From positions 43,538 through 107,537 of the forward strand of contig DATMNI010000373.1 of assembly GCA_035570275.1 (NCBI GenBank): DNA of 64,000 nucleotides, read 5' to 3'. This document shows positions 7,755 to 17,019 of this stretch, piece after piece (position 1 is the stretch's first letter; every line of letters begins with the position of its first letter). The translations under genes were made by a program, and so were the position numbers. The notes beneath the pieces were generated by a model that saw only the letters and a list, made by a program, of their open reading frames with translations, was not told where the DNA came from and searched no databases. This DNA comes from DATMNI01 sp035570275. GTDB lineage: Bacteria; Acidobacteriota; Terriglobia; Bryobacterales; Bryobacteraceae.

Positions 7755-8080
7755 TGGTCCCGTGAGACAGGCATTCCCCGGCATAAAATAATTTGATTCG
7801 ACATATGGTTCGGAAACTGATAACCTTTCTGGTGATCCTGCACGTCTGCGCCCAGCTGGCGTAGCCTCCGCTCCTGGTCTTGAGCACTGTGCCCCTGTTC
7901 GGCACGCTGAAGCCCGGAGCTTGGGTTGCGACCGTGAGCCTTCTAACCAAATCGAAAATCCTGCCGTACGCCGTCACGTCCATGCCTGCGGGACGCCGTG
8001 GCGTGGTATGCCTGCCTGACGCCGGCCGCCCCAATGTTCGAGGAAATCCGAAAGCTAATTTCATCCAGCAAGGGAGAATT
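7755..8080. other. Intergenic region without a clear gene
   Basis: 326 bp. A 19-codon frame at 7805-7864 (MVRKLITFLVILHVCAQLA) looks like an isolated signal peptide and may be a gene remnant. The reading frame that later encodes the aminotransferase is open here from 7880, but its codons show no protein-like sequence. Nothing else was recognised. Confidence 0.4.
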
Positions 8081-9226
8081 ATGAACGTCTGTCTGACTGA
8101 CGAACAGAAGCAAGACTTCTTGAAACGCGGTTTTTCGCGCCGGACACTCGGCCGCGTGGCCGCAATGATGACTGCCGGAGCGGCGCTGCCGTTTTTCAAC
8201 GAGTCTGCGATGGCGCAACTCTCGGCGGTCCGCGGCATGCCGCCGGATGCCGTGAAAATCAACGCCAACGAGAACCCGCTGGGCCCGTGCCCGGAAGCGC
8301 TGCAGGCGATTCACAACGTGGCGGCGCAAGGCGGCCGTTATCTGTACGAGGAAACGTTTGGCTTTACCGAACTGCTGGCTGAGCAGGAGGGCATTAAGGC
8401 GACCTACGTGCAGCCCTACCCCGGTTCCAGCGCGCCGCTGCATCAGGCGGTGCTGGGCTTCTGCTCGCCGACGAAATCCTTCGTCACCGGCGACCCAGGC
8501 TATGAAGCGGGCGAGCGGGCCGCGGAGTTCATCGGCGCCAAGGTGAAGCGGGTGCCGTTGACCAAGACTTACGCCCACGATGTGAAGGCCATGGCCGCGG
8601 CCGATCCGAACGCGGGCCTGATCTACATCTGCAACCCCAACAACCCAACCGGCACGCTGACGCCGCGCGCGGATATCGAGTGGCTGGTGGAAAACAAGCC
8701 CAAGGGCAGCGTCCTGATGCTGGACGAAGCGTACATCCACATCGCCGGCGCTCAGATGGGCTCCGACTTCGTGGCCAAGGATAAGGACGTCATTGTTCTG
8801 CGCACGTTCTCGAAGATTTACGGCATGGCCGGCATTCGGGCGGGGGCGGCATTGGGGCGTCCGGACCTGCTCAAGAAGATCACGTCATGGTCGGCCGGCG
8901 CCCTGCCGGTGACGGGCATGGTGGCCGCCACCGCCAGCCTGAAATCCAAGACCGTGGTGCCGGAGCGGCGCAAGATCATCGGCAACGTGCGCGAAGACGT
9001 CTTCGGATTCCTGGACAAGCACAACTTCAAATACGTGCCTTCGGTCTCAAACAAGTTCATGGTCGACGTGAAGCGCCCGGGCGGCGAAATCATCAAAGCC
9101 ATGAGCAAGGAGAATGTTTATATCGGGCGCGTGTGGCCGAGTTGGCCGACCTACGTAAGGGTTTCGGTGGGCACGCAGGACGAAATGAACAAGTTCAAGG
9201 CCGCGTTTCTAAAGGTGATGGCTTGA
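8081..9226 (+). CDS. Tat-signal PLP-dependent aminotransferase, histidinol-phosphate aminotransferase-like
   Basis: The ATG at 8081, with AGGGAG six bases upstream, gives 381 residues. A twin-arginine signal follows (FSRRTLGRVAAMMTAGAAL). The rest is a class I/II fold-type I aminotransferase of the HisC subgroup: NANENPLGPCPEALQ near residue 64, YICNPNNPTGTL near 185, LDEAYIHI near 215 and the PLP lysine in RTFSKIYGMAGIRAG near 245. HisC is normally cytoplasmic, so a Tat-exported homologue is unlikely to act in histidine synthesis; the periplasmic substrate is unknown. It overlaps the next gene by TTGA. Confidence 0.85.
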   Translation: MNVCLTDEQKQDFLKRGFSRRTLGRVAAMMTAGAALPFFNESAMAQLSAVRGMPPDAVKINANENPLGPCPEALQAIHNVAAQGGRYLYEETFGFTELLAEQEGIKATYVQPYPGSSAPLHQAVLGFCSPTKSFVTGDPGYEAGERAAEFIGAKVKRVPLTKTYAHDVKAMAAADPNAGLIYICNPNNPTGTLTPRADIEWLVENKPKGSVLMLDEAYIHIAGAQMGSDFVAKDKDVIVLRTFSKIYGMAGIRAGAALGRPDLLKKITSWSAGALPVTGMVAATASLKSKTVVPERRKIIGNVREDVFGFLDKHNFKYVPSVSNKFMVDVKRPGGEIIKAMSKENVYIGRVWPSWPTYVRVSVGTQDEMNKFKAAFLKVMA

Positions 9227-10512
9227 ACCTGCGCGCCATTCTGGGAAGCAGATCCCGAGGCGCGCATTACAGCGGGGCTCAGTTTCTAGGCGACTGTTCG
9301 GGCGGCGTGATTGCAGCGTTAATCGCGCTGCCTTACGGTCTGGCTATGGCTTCGCTCATGGGGTTGCCGCCGGTGCTCGGGGTTTTCACCTCGATCCTCA
9401 CGGCACCCGTGATCGCGTTGCTGGGGCGCAATCCGGTGCTGATCGGGGGAACGGCCAGCGCCACCGTCCCTTTCATTGCGATGGCGGTCAGGCACCAGGG
9501 AATCGGCGGCGCCGCCAAAGTCTCCATTGTGGCCTCGGTGATCATGATGGGGTTCTGCGTCATGCGCCTGGGCCGGCACATTACCAGGGTTCCGCACGCC
9601 GTGGTGACGGGCTTTTCGTGCGGAATCGGCGGCATGATGCTGATTTCCCAGTTGGACACCATCCTGGGCGTGGATTCCGCGGCCACGCGGTCGGCCGGTT
9701 CCACCGTGACACAATTGTTGGCGCTGTTCGATCGCCTGGGCGGCATCCGCCTGGTGCCGCTGGCTCTTGGCATCACCGTGATTGTGGCGGCGACGGCGGC
9801 CGCCAGGCTTTCCCCGCGCGCCCCGGCGCCGCTGATCGGCGTTGGGCTGGCGATTATTTTGGGACGGGTCCTGGGCTTCCATGAAAAAGAGATCGGCGCC
9901 ATGACGTCGGTGGTGCCGCCGTTCGTCGGCTTCTCCTGGAGCCCGCAGGATGTCTTTACGGTGCTGCCCTCGGCATTCGCCCTGGCATTTGTGTCGTCGG
10001 TCAATATTCTGATCACATCGCGCGTGGTGGAGCACTTCCGCGGGCGGCACAAACGGGCCAAGACTACCGATGCCGACGCCGAGTTGGGGGCGTACGGCAT
10101 CGCCAATATCTGCGCGGGTGTATTCGGAGCGCCGCTCAGCGTTGGAATTCCGGCACGCAGTCTGGCAGTTGTCCGCTGCGGCGGCACCACCCGGCTTGCC
10201 AACCTTCTGCACGCCGTGTTTTTGGCCGGGATATTGTGGCTGGGCGCGGGTCTGGTTTCGCACATTCCTTTGCCGGCGCTGGCCGGAGTGACCGCCTGGA
10301 TGGGTTTGTGCCTGTTGGATTGGAGCGCGTGGCGAAGGTTGCCGAAGATGAGCCGCGTGGACGCCGCCGCGTTTCTGGCCACCGCCGCTTCGGTTCTGGC
10401 GGTTAATGCGGTGCTGGCGGTGGCGATCGGTTGCTCACTGTACGCCGTTCAGGGTCTTTATCTGCGCTGGATGAGGCCGTCCTCACGCGTCCCGGATCTG
10501 CAGGTTGACTGA
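9223..10512 (+). CDS. SulP-type inorganic anion transporter without STAS domain
   Basis: About 429 residues, starting at a TTG (9223-9225) that overlaps the previous stop (TTGA), with AAAGG eight bases upstream. The N-terminal signature is LIALPYGLAMASLMGLPPVL, followed by NPVLIGGTASATVPF and some 10-12 hydrophobic helices, as in SulP/SLC26 permeases. It ends soon after the last helix and lacks the C-terminal cytoplasmic STAS domain found in most SulP proteins. Substrate is not predictable (sulfate, bicarbonate or organic anion). Coupling to a Tat-exported aminotransferase suggests a joint role. Confidence 0.8.
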   Translation: MNLRAILGSRSRGAHYSGAQFLGDCSGGVIAALIALPYGLAMASLMGLPPVLGVFTSILTAPVIALLGRNPVLIGGTASATVPFIAMAVRHQGIGGAAKVSIVASVIMMGFCVMRLGRHITRVPHAVVTGFSCGIGGMMLISQLDTILGVDSAATRSAGSTVTQLLALFDRLGGIRLVPLALGITVIVAATAAARLSPRAPAPLIGVGLAIILGRVLGFHEKEIGAMTSVVPPFVGFSWSPQDVFTVLPSAFALAFVSSVNILITSRVVEHFRGRHKRAKTTDADAELGAYGIANICAGVFGAPLSVGIPARSLAVVRCGGTTRLANLLHAVFLAGILWLGAGLVSHIPLPALAGVTAWMGLCLLDWSAWRRLPKMSRVDAAAFLATAASVLAVNAVLAVAIGCSLYAVQGLYLRWMRPSSRVPDLQVD

Positions 10513-10514
10513 CG

Positions 10515-10548
10515 GCCTGTCCCGTTCAGACGCCTGTCCCGTTCATAA
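10515..10548. repeat. 17-bp tandem duplication at the SulP/vapC convergent ends
   Basis: The unit gcctgtcccgttcagac (10515-10531) is repeated at 10532-10548 with the first 14 bases identical. The second copy contains the vapC stop codon (10543-10545, minus strand), and the array starts two bases after the SulP stop. Confidence 0.75.
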
Positions 10549-10956
10549 AACTGCTATGCCGGTCCGGCGCGCGTACTCCAACATCTTTTGATCGCGCGTA
10601 AGCAAACGGGCCCTCATGCGCCTGGCGGTTGCCATGATGATCCGGTCGGCAGGATCGCCGTGGAAGGATTCTTCCAGCCTCGTGCTATCGATGGCGATCT
10701 CCGGCGTCAGCGGCACGAGCGACAACCCCGGCGTGGCCAAGGCGTCTCTGACCCACTCCTCGCACGGTGAGCTGAGCTCGATTCGCCCTTTGGCTTCGAG
10801 CAGCCCAAGCTCCCAAACCGAAATCACGGAAAGCAGGAGAGCGCCCGCGCCCGAGGCCTGTTGGATGGCCAGACGCAGGCGCTGGGGGACGGGATCGATT
10901 TCGCCGGATTCCAGCCAAATCCAGTAGTGCGTATCCAGCAGCAGGGGCGTTTCCAT
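10543..10956 (-). CDS. vapC: PIN-domain toxin, VapC family
   Basis: 137 residues, a single PIN domain that would act as an RNase toxin. The acidic residues expected for Mg-dependent catalysis are visible: LLLDTHYWIWL (Asp8), SVISVWELGLL (Glu), and FHGDPADRIIMATAR with Asp residues, then LLTRDQKM. The antitoxin gene lies immediately upstream on the same strand. The start is the last ATG of a 13-bp tandem repeat spanning the antitoxin-toxin junction. Confidence 0.9.
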   Translation of the reverse strand: METPLLLDTHYWIWLESGEIDPVPQRLRLAIQQASGAGALLLSVISVWELGLLEAKGRIELSSPCEEWVRDALATPGLSLVPLTPEIAIDSTRLEESFHGDPADRIIMATARRMRARLLTRDQKMLEYARRTGIAVL

Positions 10957-11000
10957 CCGCGTTACCCATCCGCGTTACCCATCCGCGCTACTCGTCCGCG
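10953..11000. repeat. 13-bp tandem repeat over the antitoxin/vapC junction
   Basis: Units at 10953-10965, 10966-10978 and 10979-10991 (ccatccgcgttac and variants), with a fourth partial copy to 11000. On the minus strand each full unit holds GGATG. The antitoxin stop (10988-10990) and the vapC start (10954-10956) both lie inside the array. The intervening ATG at 10980-10982 opens a six-codon frame (MGNADG) ending in TAA, five bases before the vapC ATG. Confidence 0.9.
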
Positions 11001-11239
11001 TCCCATTTCTCACCAGTCGGCCCGATGATATCGCCCAAGATTTTACAAGTTCCTTTCATGCGCCCGAAAATCTGCGGAATCTCCTGCTCGATGGGCACCA
11101 GCCGCGCCACCGGCCGCCCACGCTTGGTGATGATCAGTTCCTTCCGGCTCTGCTCAACCTCGTCGAGCAGGTGAAGGCACTTGGCCTTGAACTCCCCCGC
11201 CGCTATTTCCTGCTTCATACCCGTGGCCGCTTTAGTCAT
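10988..11239 (-). CDS. PHD/YefM-type antitoxin of the VapC module
   Basis: 83 residues; the fold begins at AAGEFKAKCLHLLDEVEQSR, followed by the hallmark ITKRGRPVARLVP of PHD/YefM antitoxins, which bind DNA through the N-terminus and neutralise the toxin through the C-terminus. The C-terminal residues (KWDADE) run into the tandem repeat. A second ATG (MKQEIAAG) lies seven codons in and is also possible. It should repress its own promoter together with VapC. Confidence 0.85.
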   Translation of the reverse strand: MTKAATGMKQEIAAGEFKAKCLHLLDEVEQSRKELIITKRGRPVARLVPIEQEIPQIFGRMKGTCKILGDIIGPTGEKWDADE

Positions 11240-11249
11240 ATGGTTATAC

Positions 11250-11287
11250 CCATGGTCATCTTACCATGGTCAGATAGCGTTTTACAA
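11250..11287 (-). promoter_or_regulatory. Candidate promoter and operator of the antitoxin-toxin operon
   Basis: On the minus strand TTGTAA (11282-11287) and TAAGAT (11258-11263) are 18 bp apart, a plausible -35/-10 pair 20 bp before the antitoxin ATG. Two direct copies of ccatggtca (11250-11258 and 11264-11272) flank the -10 element, each with a CCATGG palindromic core. This fits an autoregulatory operator; no binding evidence exists. Confidence 0.4.
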
Positions 11288-11524
11288 GGTTTGCACAGCC
11301 CCCACAGCCCCCTACAGCCCCCTTATCCGTTTTCTTGAATGCCCCCAATCCAAAAAACCATTGCTGCGACCGCTGATTTTACTAGACCTTTTCCCTGGAC
11401 GTACGCTATTCTTGTCCACAACCAGGGGAAATCCCTTTCCAGCGCCTCGTCGCGCGAACGCTTCGGAAACTCCGCAGTTTCCAGTTTTCGCATCCGATCC
11501 ATTCCATCACGGGAGGCAATTCAA

Positions 11525-14500
11525 GTGAGATTACCAGTTATTCTTGGTGCGGCGCTATGGCTCGCTACCTTGTCGTGGACACAGTCTTTTCTCGGGGGCA
11601 TACGGGGTACGGTCTTCGATGCTGGAGGTGGAGCCGTCACCGACGTCAGGCTTTCCCTGACCGACGAAGCTACCGCGACGCATCGATCGACGCTATCGTC
11701 GGGCGACGGCAGTTACAATTTCAGCCAGGTTGTGCCGGCCACTTACACCGTGACGGCCGAAGCGCCGGGCTTTAAGAAGATCGAACGCAAGCACGTGATC
11801 GTGGCCACCCAGGAGTTTGTCTCGCTTGACTTGAAACTGGAACTGGGCGCGGTGAGCGAAAGCGTGCAGGTCACCGAAGAGGTGCCGCTGATCGAATCCA
11901 CCAACGCCTCCCAAGGCCAGGTGCTGGACCACCAGCAACTCATCGACCTGCCCAATCTGGGCCGCAATCCGTTCATGATGTCGAAGCTGGCGCAAAACGT
12001 CACACCGGTTGGCGACCCGCACTACAACCGGATGGAAGACCAGAGCGGTTCTTCGCAGATCTCGATCGCCGGCGGACCGGTTCGCGGCAACAATTATCTG
12101 CTGGATGGAATTCCGATAACCGACGCGGCCAACCGCGCCATCATTATCCCCACGCTGGAAGCCGTGCAGGAAGTCAAGATCCAGTCCAACACCTACGACG
12201 CCGAAATGGCGCGCACCGGCGGCGGCATGTTCAACACCTACCTGAAGTCGGGAACCAACGAGCTGCACGGCAGCCTGTTCGGATCGATGCGGGCCACCAG
12301 TTGGGCGGCCAACAATTTCTTCAACAACGCGGCGGGAATCCCGCTGCCGAACCAGCCGAACTACACGTTTGGGGCGAGCTTCGGCGGCCCGGTCCGAATT
12401 CCCAAAGTTTACAACGGCAAGAACCGCACCTTCTTCTGGCTGGCGTGGGAGGACTACGACGATACGCAGTCGAATTCTTCGCAGTTCACGACGCCGACCG
12501 CGCTGGAGCGCATTGGCGATTTCTCGCAAAGCAAGACGGCCAGCGGCGGATTGAACCTGATCTACGATCCTTTGACCACGGTGTGCGCGGGCAGCACGTG
12601 CACACGCCAACCCTTCGCCGGGAACATTATCCCGGCCACCCGCGTGAACCCCGTGGGCAGGGCGATCGCCGCGACCTATGTGACGCCGCAGACCACCTCC
12701 GCCTTCTATGGGGCGCCCAACCTCACCGGCGTCGGCGTGCTGCCGGCGCGCGCGGCGCAGAAAACGGCCAAGCTCGACCACCAGGTGACCACTAAGTGGC
12801 GGGCCAGTTTGAGTTATTTGCGCTACTTTTCGCTGGAGCCCGGCAACACCTGGTTCCCAACCGTTTCTTCACCCGACCAGTGGCGGTTGCAGCGCCGTGT
12901 GGACACCACGCAGTTCAACAACATCGTCACCCTCTCACCGACCATGGTGCTGACCGTGCGCTACGGATTCAACCGCTTCCCTAACTATGGATACCAGGTG
13001 AGCCAAGGCTTTAATCTGGCCAATCTGGGCTTTGACCCCGGGTTCGTGAGCCAGGTGCCTTCGCCCACTTTTCCCAACGTCACCATGACCTCACAGTACA
13101 GCCTGGGCACCAACAACAACTTCTACTACGTGCATCACTCCAAGAATTTCTCGAGCGGCATTTCGAAGTTCCAGGGCCGTCACAATCTGAAGGCCGGCTT
13201 CGATTTCCGGCGCATTCACGACGATGGCAACGACTTCGCCAATAGCGCCGGCGCTTTCACCTTCAACGGCGTCTTCTCCCGCTCCACCCCGCTGACCGCG
13301 GTTTCCGGCACCGGCGCCGATATGGCGGACATGCTGCTGGGAACGGCCTCGGCGGGCACCGGCTACATCCCCACCAAGCTCTACGAATATGCGAATTACT
13401 ATGGGCTGTACGCTCAGGACGATATTCGTCTGACCAAGTCCCTGACCATCAACCTGGGGCTCCGCTGGGAGCGTGAGTACGGCTTGCAGGAATCGCACAA
13501 TTCCATGGTGGTTGGGTTCAATGAGGCAGCGGCCAACCCGCTGGCGGCCAACGTCACGGGCATCTCGCCCAAGGGCGTGCTTGAGTTCGCCGGCGTCAAC
13601 GGGAACAGCGTGCACGTGGGCAATCCGAACCTGAATAAGCTCGGCCCCCGCATCGGTATTGCCTGGGCCTTGAACTCCCTGACCACCATCCGCGCGGGCT
13701 ACGGGCTCTACTGGGCGCCGCAGTTCGCCATCGGGACTCCGTACAACCCGCCGGGTTTCACGGCCACCACATCGCAAATTGTGTCGAATGACGGCAACGC
13801 CACGCCGGCCACCTTTCTCAACAACCCGTTCCCGACCGGTCTGGCGAAGCCCACGGGCAGTTCGCTGGGCGACCTTACCGGCATCGGACAGAGCCTGACG
13901 CTGATTGACCCCGGCGCCAAGTCGCCGCGCGTGAACCAGTTCTCGCTGGATGTGCAGCGGCAACTGCCTTTCGGCATCGCAGCGGAAGTCGGCTACGTCG
14001 GCTCACGTTCGTCGCACCTTTCGCAGGCTACCGCCAACGTCAATATCAACGCGCTGAACCCCGCGCTGCTTTCGCAGGGGTCGGCGCTCACGGCCACCGT
14101 GGCCAACCCGTTCTTCGGAAAAGGCGGCGCCGGGGTGATCGGCAGCGCCACGCTGAGCCAGGTGCAACTCCTGTTGCCGTATCCAACCTTCAGCAGCATC
14201 AACCTGACGTTGAGCGACCGCTCCCGGGCGCGCTACGATTCGCTGGTCGCCAAAGCCCAGAAACGGATGAGCATGGGTTTAACGCTGCTCTCGACGCTGA
14301 CCTGGTCGCGGAACTACGATTCCAGCTCCGGCGGCGCGGGCAACTTCCTGAACGGCGGCAATGCCGGTCCCCAGAACCCTTACGATTTCGGATCGGAGTA
14401 CAGCCTGGCCAATGTGGATGCGCCGCTGCGCTGGTCCACCGGCTTCACCTTCGAGCTGCCTTTCGGCAAGGGAAAGAAGTTCCTGTCGAGCAGCAAGACG

Positions 14501-14971
14501 CTGGACTACGCGGTGGGCGGCTGGTCGATCAATTCCATCAGCGTCTACCAGTCCGGTTTCCCGGTGCAGATCACGCAGAGCACCAATAACAATTCGGTGT
14601 TCGGCTACGCCAGCCAGCGGCCCAGCGCCACGGGAGTCTCACCGGTAACCAGCGGCAGCCTGGAATCGCGCCTGGGCAATTACATCAACCCCGCGGCCTT
14701 CGCCACCTCGCCCCGCGGAACCTTCGGCAACCTGGCCCGCACGCTGGATATGCGCGGACCCGGCCAGGGCAATTGGGACATGTCGATCTTCAAGAGCTTC
14801 TCTGTGACCGAAAAGTTGAAGGGCCAGTTCCGCGCCGAAGCTCTGAACGCGTTCAACACTCCTATGTTCGCCGCCCCGAATGTCTCGTTCGGCAGCAGTT
14901 CCTTCGGCCGCATCACGTCGCAGGTCAACTTCTCACGAATGATGCAGCTGGGCATCCGGGTCTTCTTCTAG
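11525..14971 (+). CDS. TonB-dependent receptor with carboxypeptidase-regulatory domain
   Basis: GTG at 11525, with GGGAGG upstream and a good signal peptide (RLPVILGAALWLATLSW), gives 1148 residues. An N-terminal CarboxypepD_reg-like beta-sandwich (GGIRGTVFDAGGGAVTDVRL, about residues 22-105) is followed by a plug domain with LPNLGRNPFMM and a long beta-barrel. The chain ends MQLGIRVFF, with the terminal aromatic residue typical of outer-membrane barrels. Such OmpA/Oar-type receptors are strongly expanded in Acidobacteria and likely take up large substrates such as oligosaccharides or peptides. No SusD-type partner is nearby. Confidence 0.9.
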   Translation: MRLPVILGAALWLATLSWTQSFLGGIRGTVFDAGGGAVTDVRLSLTDEATATHRSTLSSGDGSYNFSQVVPATYTVTAEAPGFKKIERKHVIVATQEFVSLDLKLELGAVSESVQVTEEVPLIESTNASQGQVLDHQQLIDLPNLGRNPFMMSKLAQNVTPVGDPHYNRMEDQSGSSQISIAGGPVRGNNYLLDGIPITDAANRAIIIPTLEAVQEVKIQSNTYDAEMARTGGGMFNTYLKSGTNELHGSLFGSMRATSWAANNFFNNAAGIPLPNQPNYTFGASFGGPVRIPKVYNGKNRTFFWLAWEDYDDTQSNSSQFTTPTALERIGDFSQSKTASGGLNLIYDPLTTVCAGSTCTRQPFAGNIIPATRVNPVGRAIAATYVTPQTTSAFYGAPNLTGVGVLPARAAQKTAKLDHQVTTKWRASLSYLRYFSLEPGNTWFPTVSSPDQWRLQRRVDTTQFNNIVTLSPTMVLTVRYGFNRFPNYGYQVSQGFNLANLGFDPGFVSQVPSPTFPNVTMTSQYSLGTNNNFYYVHHSKNFSSGISKFQGRHNLKAGFDFRRIHDDGNDFANSAGAFTFNGVFSRSTPLTAVSGTGADMADMLLGTASAGTGYIPTKLYEYANYYGLYAQDDIRLTKSLTINLGLRWEREYGLQESHNSMVVGFNEAAANPLAANVTGISPKGVLEFAGVNGNSVHVGNPNLNKLGPRIGIAWALNSLTTIRAGYGLYWAPQFAIGTPYNPPGFTATTSQIVSNDGNATPATFLNNPFPTGLAKPTGSSLGDLTGIGQSLTLIDPGAKSPRVNQFSLDVQRQLPFGIAAEVGYVGSRSSHLSQATANVNINALNPALLSQGSALTATVANPFFGKGGAGVIGSATLSQVQLLLPYPTFSSINLTLSDRSRARYDSLVAKAQKRMSMGLTLLSTLTWSRNYDSSSGGAGNFLNGGNAGPQNPYDFGSEYSLANVDAPLRWSTGFTFELPFGKGKKFLSSSKTLDYAVGGWSINSISVYQSGFPVQITQSTNNNSVFGYASQRPSATGVSPVTSGSLESRLGNYINPAAFATSPRGTFGNLARTLDMRGPGQGNWDMSIFKSFSVTEKLKGQFRAEALNAFNTPMFAAPNVSFGSSSFGRITSQVNFSRMMQLGIRVFF

Positions 14972-15552
14972 GATCTAGCGAGGCTCTGGCTCAGACCGAA
15001 AGTGTTCTTCACCGCGGAGACGCGGAGCCGCAGAGAGAGCGCGGAGGAAGACCAAAACTGATATGGCTTTCTGCATCGGTCGTAGTTTGTGACAATCCGG
15101 GTTGGCGCGCAGAGGAAGCAGAGACACTCACATGCTGACGCTGCGAAGCCTTTGAAGATGGTTGAGGCCGGGACCGTTACGTATCGCCGCGTGGCGATAG
15201 CGCACCTAACCCTACCTGTGTGCAGGCATGCCCTGCGACTTCCCTCCGCGTCTCCGCGGCTCTGCGGTTAACAGAAACTTGACTCATTCGCATCACATTC
15301 GGAGATTCAAGTACTCTAGCGGCACAGGCGCCTGGCGCGGGGCGCTTTTTCGTCTACGCGGCGCAGCAGACGCGGAGTCACGGTGCCCGGCGCGGAGCGC
15401 ACTTGAGAAAATGCGATCCGCGTCAGGCTCCGGCGCGCTGTATCGCCTTCGATTCACCGATCGGCGGCAAGTCCTGGATTCGGGCGCAGGCTTGCCACAG
15501 ATTGCGCGATCAACCTTTGACCCCAAGATTGCACGCGGAATAAGATCAGGAG
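14972..15552. other. Intergenic region with GC-rich inverted repeats
   Basis: 581 bp without a convincing gene. Near 15012-15035 lies ccgcggagacgcggag, and ctccgcgtctccgcgg at 15244-15262 is its inverse, bracketing about 250 bp; this motif type recurs in many bacterial genomes. A further GC-rich stretch rich in gcgcgg follows at 15330-15400. The element may be a small non-autonomous repeat; no target-site duplication was identified. Confidence 0.45.
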
Positions 15553-17019
15553 ATGGACCGTGAGGTGGCGCTACCAGAGCAGGTCGCGATAACCGGCCCG
15601 ATTCTCTTCGTTCTGGCGGCCGTGTTCGTCGCGTTCTGCCCCAGCCTCGGAGCCTCATTCCACCTGGATGACTACAACTTATTCTCCGACCCGGCAATCA
15701 CATCGCCTTCGGGCTGGTGGTATGTCTGGCGTCCTTTGCAAACCCGACCGCTTACCTACTTCACTTTCTGGCTGAACTACCAGTTCGGCGGACTCAATGC
15801 AGCCGGCTATCACGCCGTCAACCTGAGCTTGCACCTGATTGCGGTGTGGCTGCTCTATGGAGTACTCGCGCGCCTTGTGGGTGAGAGAGCGGCGCTGGCC
15901 GCCGCCGCAGTCTTCGCGCTCCATCCTATCCAGACAGAGCCAATCGTCTACGTGTTCGAGCGCGCCACACTACTGGCGACGGTCTTCTGTCTGCTATCCA
16001 TGCGACGCTGGCTCGATGGGCGATACTGGAGCGCTGCCGGCTGGTTCGCCCTGGCGCTTCTGAGCAAAGAAGAATGCGCCGCGTTTCCGCTCTTCCTGCT
16101 GATGCTCCGATGGGATCTTGTGTCCGCCGCTGGGATGCTCTGCCTTTCTCTAATTGCGGGAGCACGGGTAATCCTCGTGTTGAAAATCCTCCACATCCGC
16201 GGTGCGGGTGCCGGCGCGGGTATTTCTCCGCTCGACTACTTCGCAACCCAGGGTACCGTGATTCTCCGCTACTTCCGGTTGTTGCTGGTACCCTACGGAT
16301 TCACCTGCGACCCGGATATTCGCGTGGTACGGGACTGGCACGCGTGGTTGGCCTGAGCTGCTATCGTTGCGGTGGCTGCGCTGGCATGGAAGCTGCACCG
16401 TCATGGAAAGTGGTTGGCCGCCGGTCTAATCCTGTTGGCGCCCAGTTCGACCATATTCCCCGCCGAGGATCTGGCCGCGGACCGGAGGTTTTATTTGCCG
16501 ATGCTGGCCTTCGCCGCGCTGGCTGGGCTGCTCTTGAGCCACGCCCCGCGAGTGATCGTGATTCCGGTGGCGGTGGGCCTGGCCGTCTTGTCTTTCTTTC
16601 GTGCCCAAGTCTGGTCCACTGAACGGACGATCTGGGCGGAGGCCGTCCAACGCGCGCCCGGCAAGCTACGCCCCCGCATCCTGCTGGCGCGTGCCTCCGA
16701 CACAGATGCGGCGCTACAAATCCTCGATACGGCCCAATCCATCGCCCCGAACGACCCCAGGCCCGCACTGGAAAAGGGATTGAGGTTGATGCAAGCGGAC
16801 CTGCCAGGCCTGGCCCTGCCGCAGTTCGAGCATGCACTGGCTCTGGCACCCGACGATTTGATGGCGCTGAACAATCATGGCGCCGCTCTTGCCAAACTGG
16901 GGCAGCGGGATGCCGCCATCGATGATTTCCGTCACGCTCTACGGATTGATCCGTGTTGGGCCAGTGCTCGCAAGAATCTGGAGCGATTAGGAATCGCCTA
17001 CCCAATCTCCTGCAAGTAG
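15553..17019 (+). pseudogene. Polytopic membrane protein with C-terminal TPRs, interrupted by an in-frame TGA
   Basis: Two open segments, 15553-16353 and 16357-17019, share one frame and are separated only by TGA at 16354-16356. Together they would encode about 488 residues. The N-terminal part is multi-helix with SFHLDDYNLFSDPAI, TRPLTYFTFWLNYQFGG and HAVNLSLHLIAVWLLYG, typical of TMTC/PMT-like glycosyltransferase-type membrane proteins. The C-terminal part holds two more helices and TPR-like repeats (LALPQFEHALALAPDDLMAL, AAIDDFRHALRIDP). The context WLA-stop-AAIVAVAALAW suggests a Trp TGG changed to TGA. A recent nonsense mutation or a sequencing error would both explain it. Confidence 0.75.
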
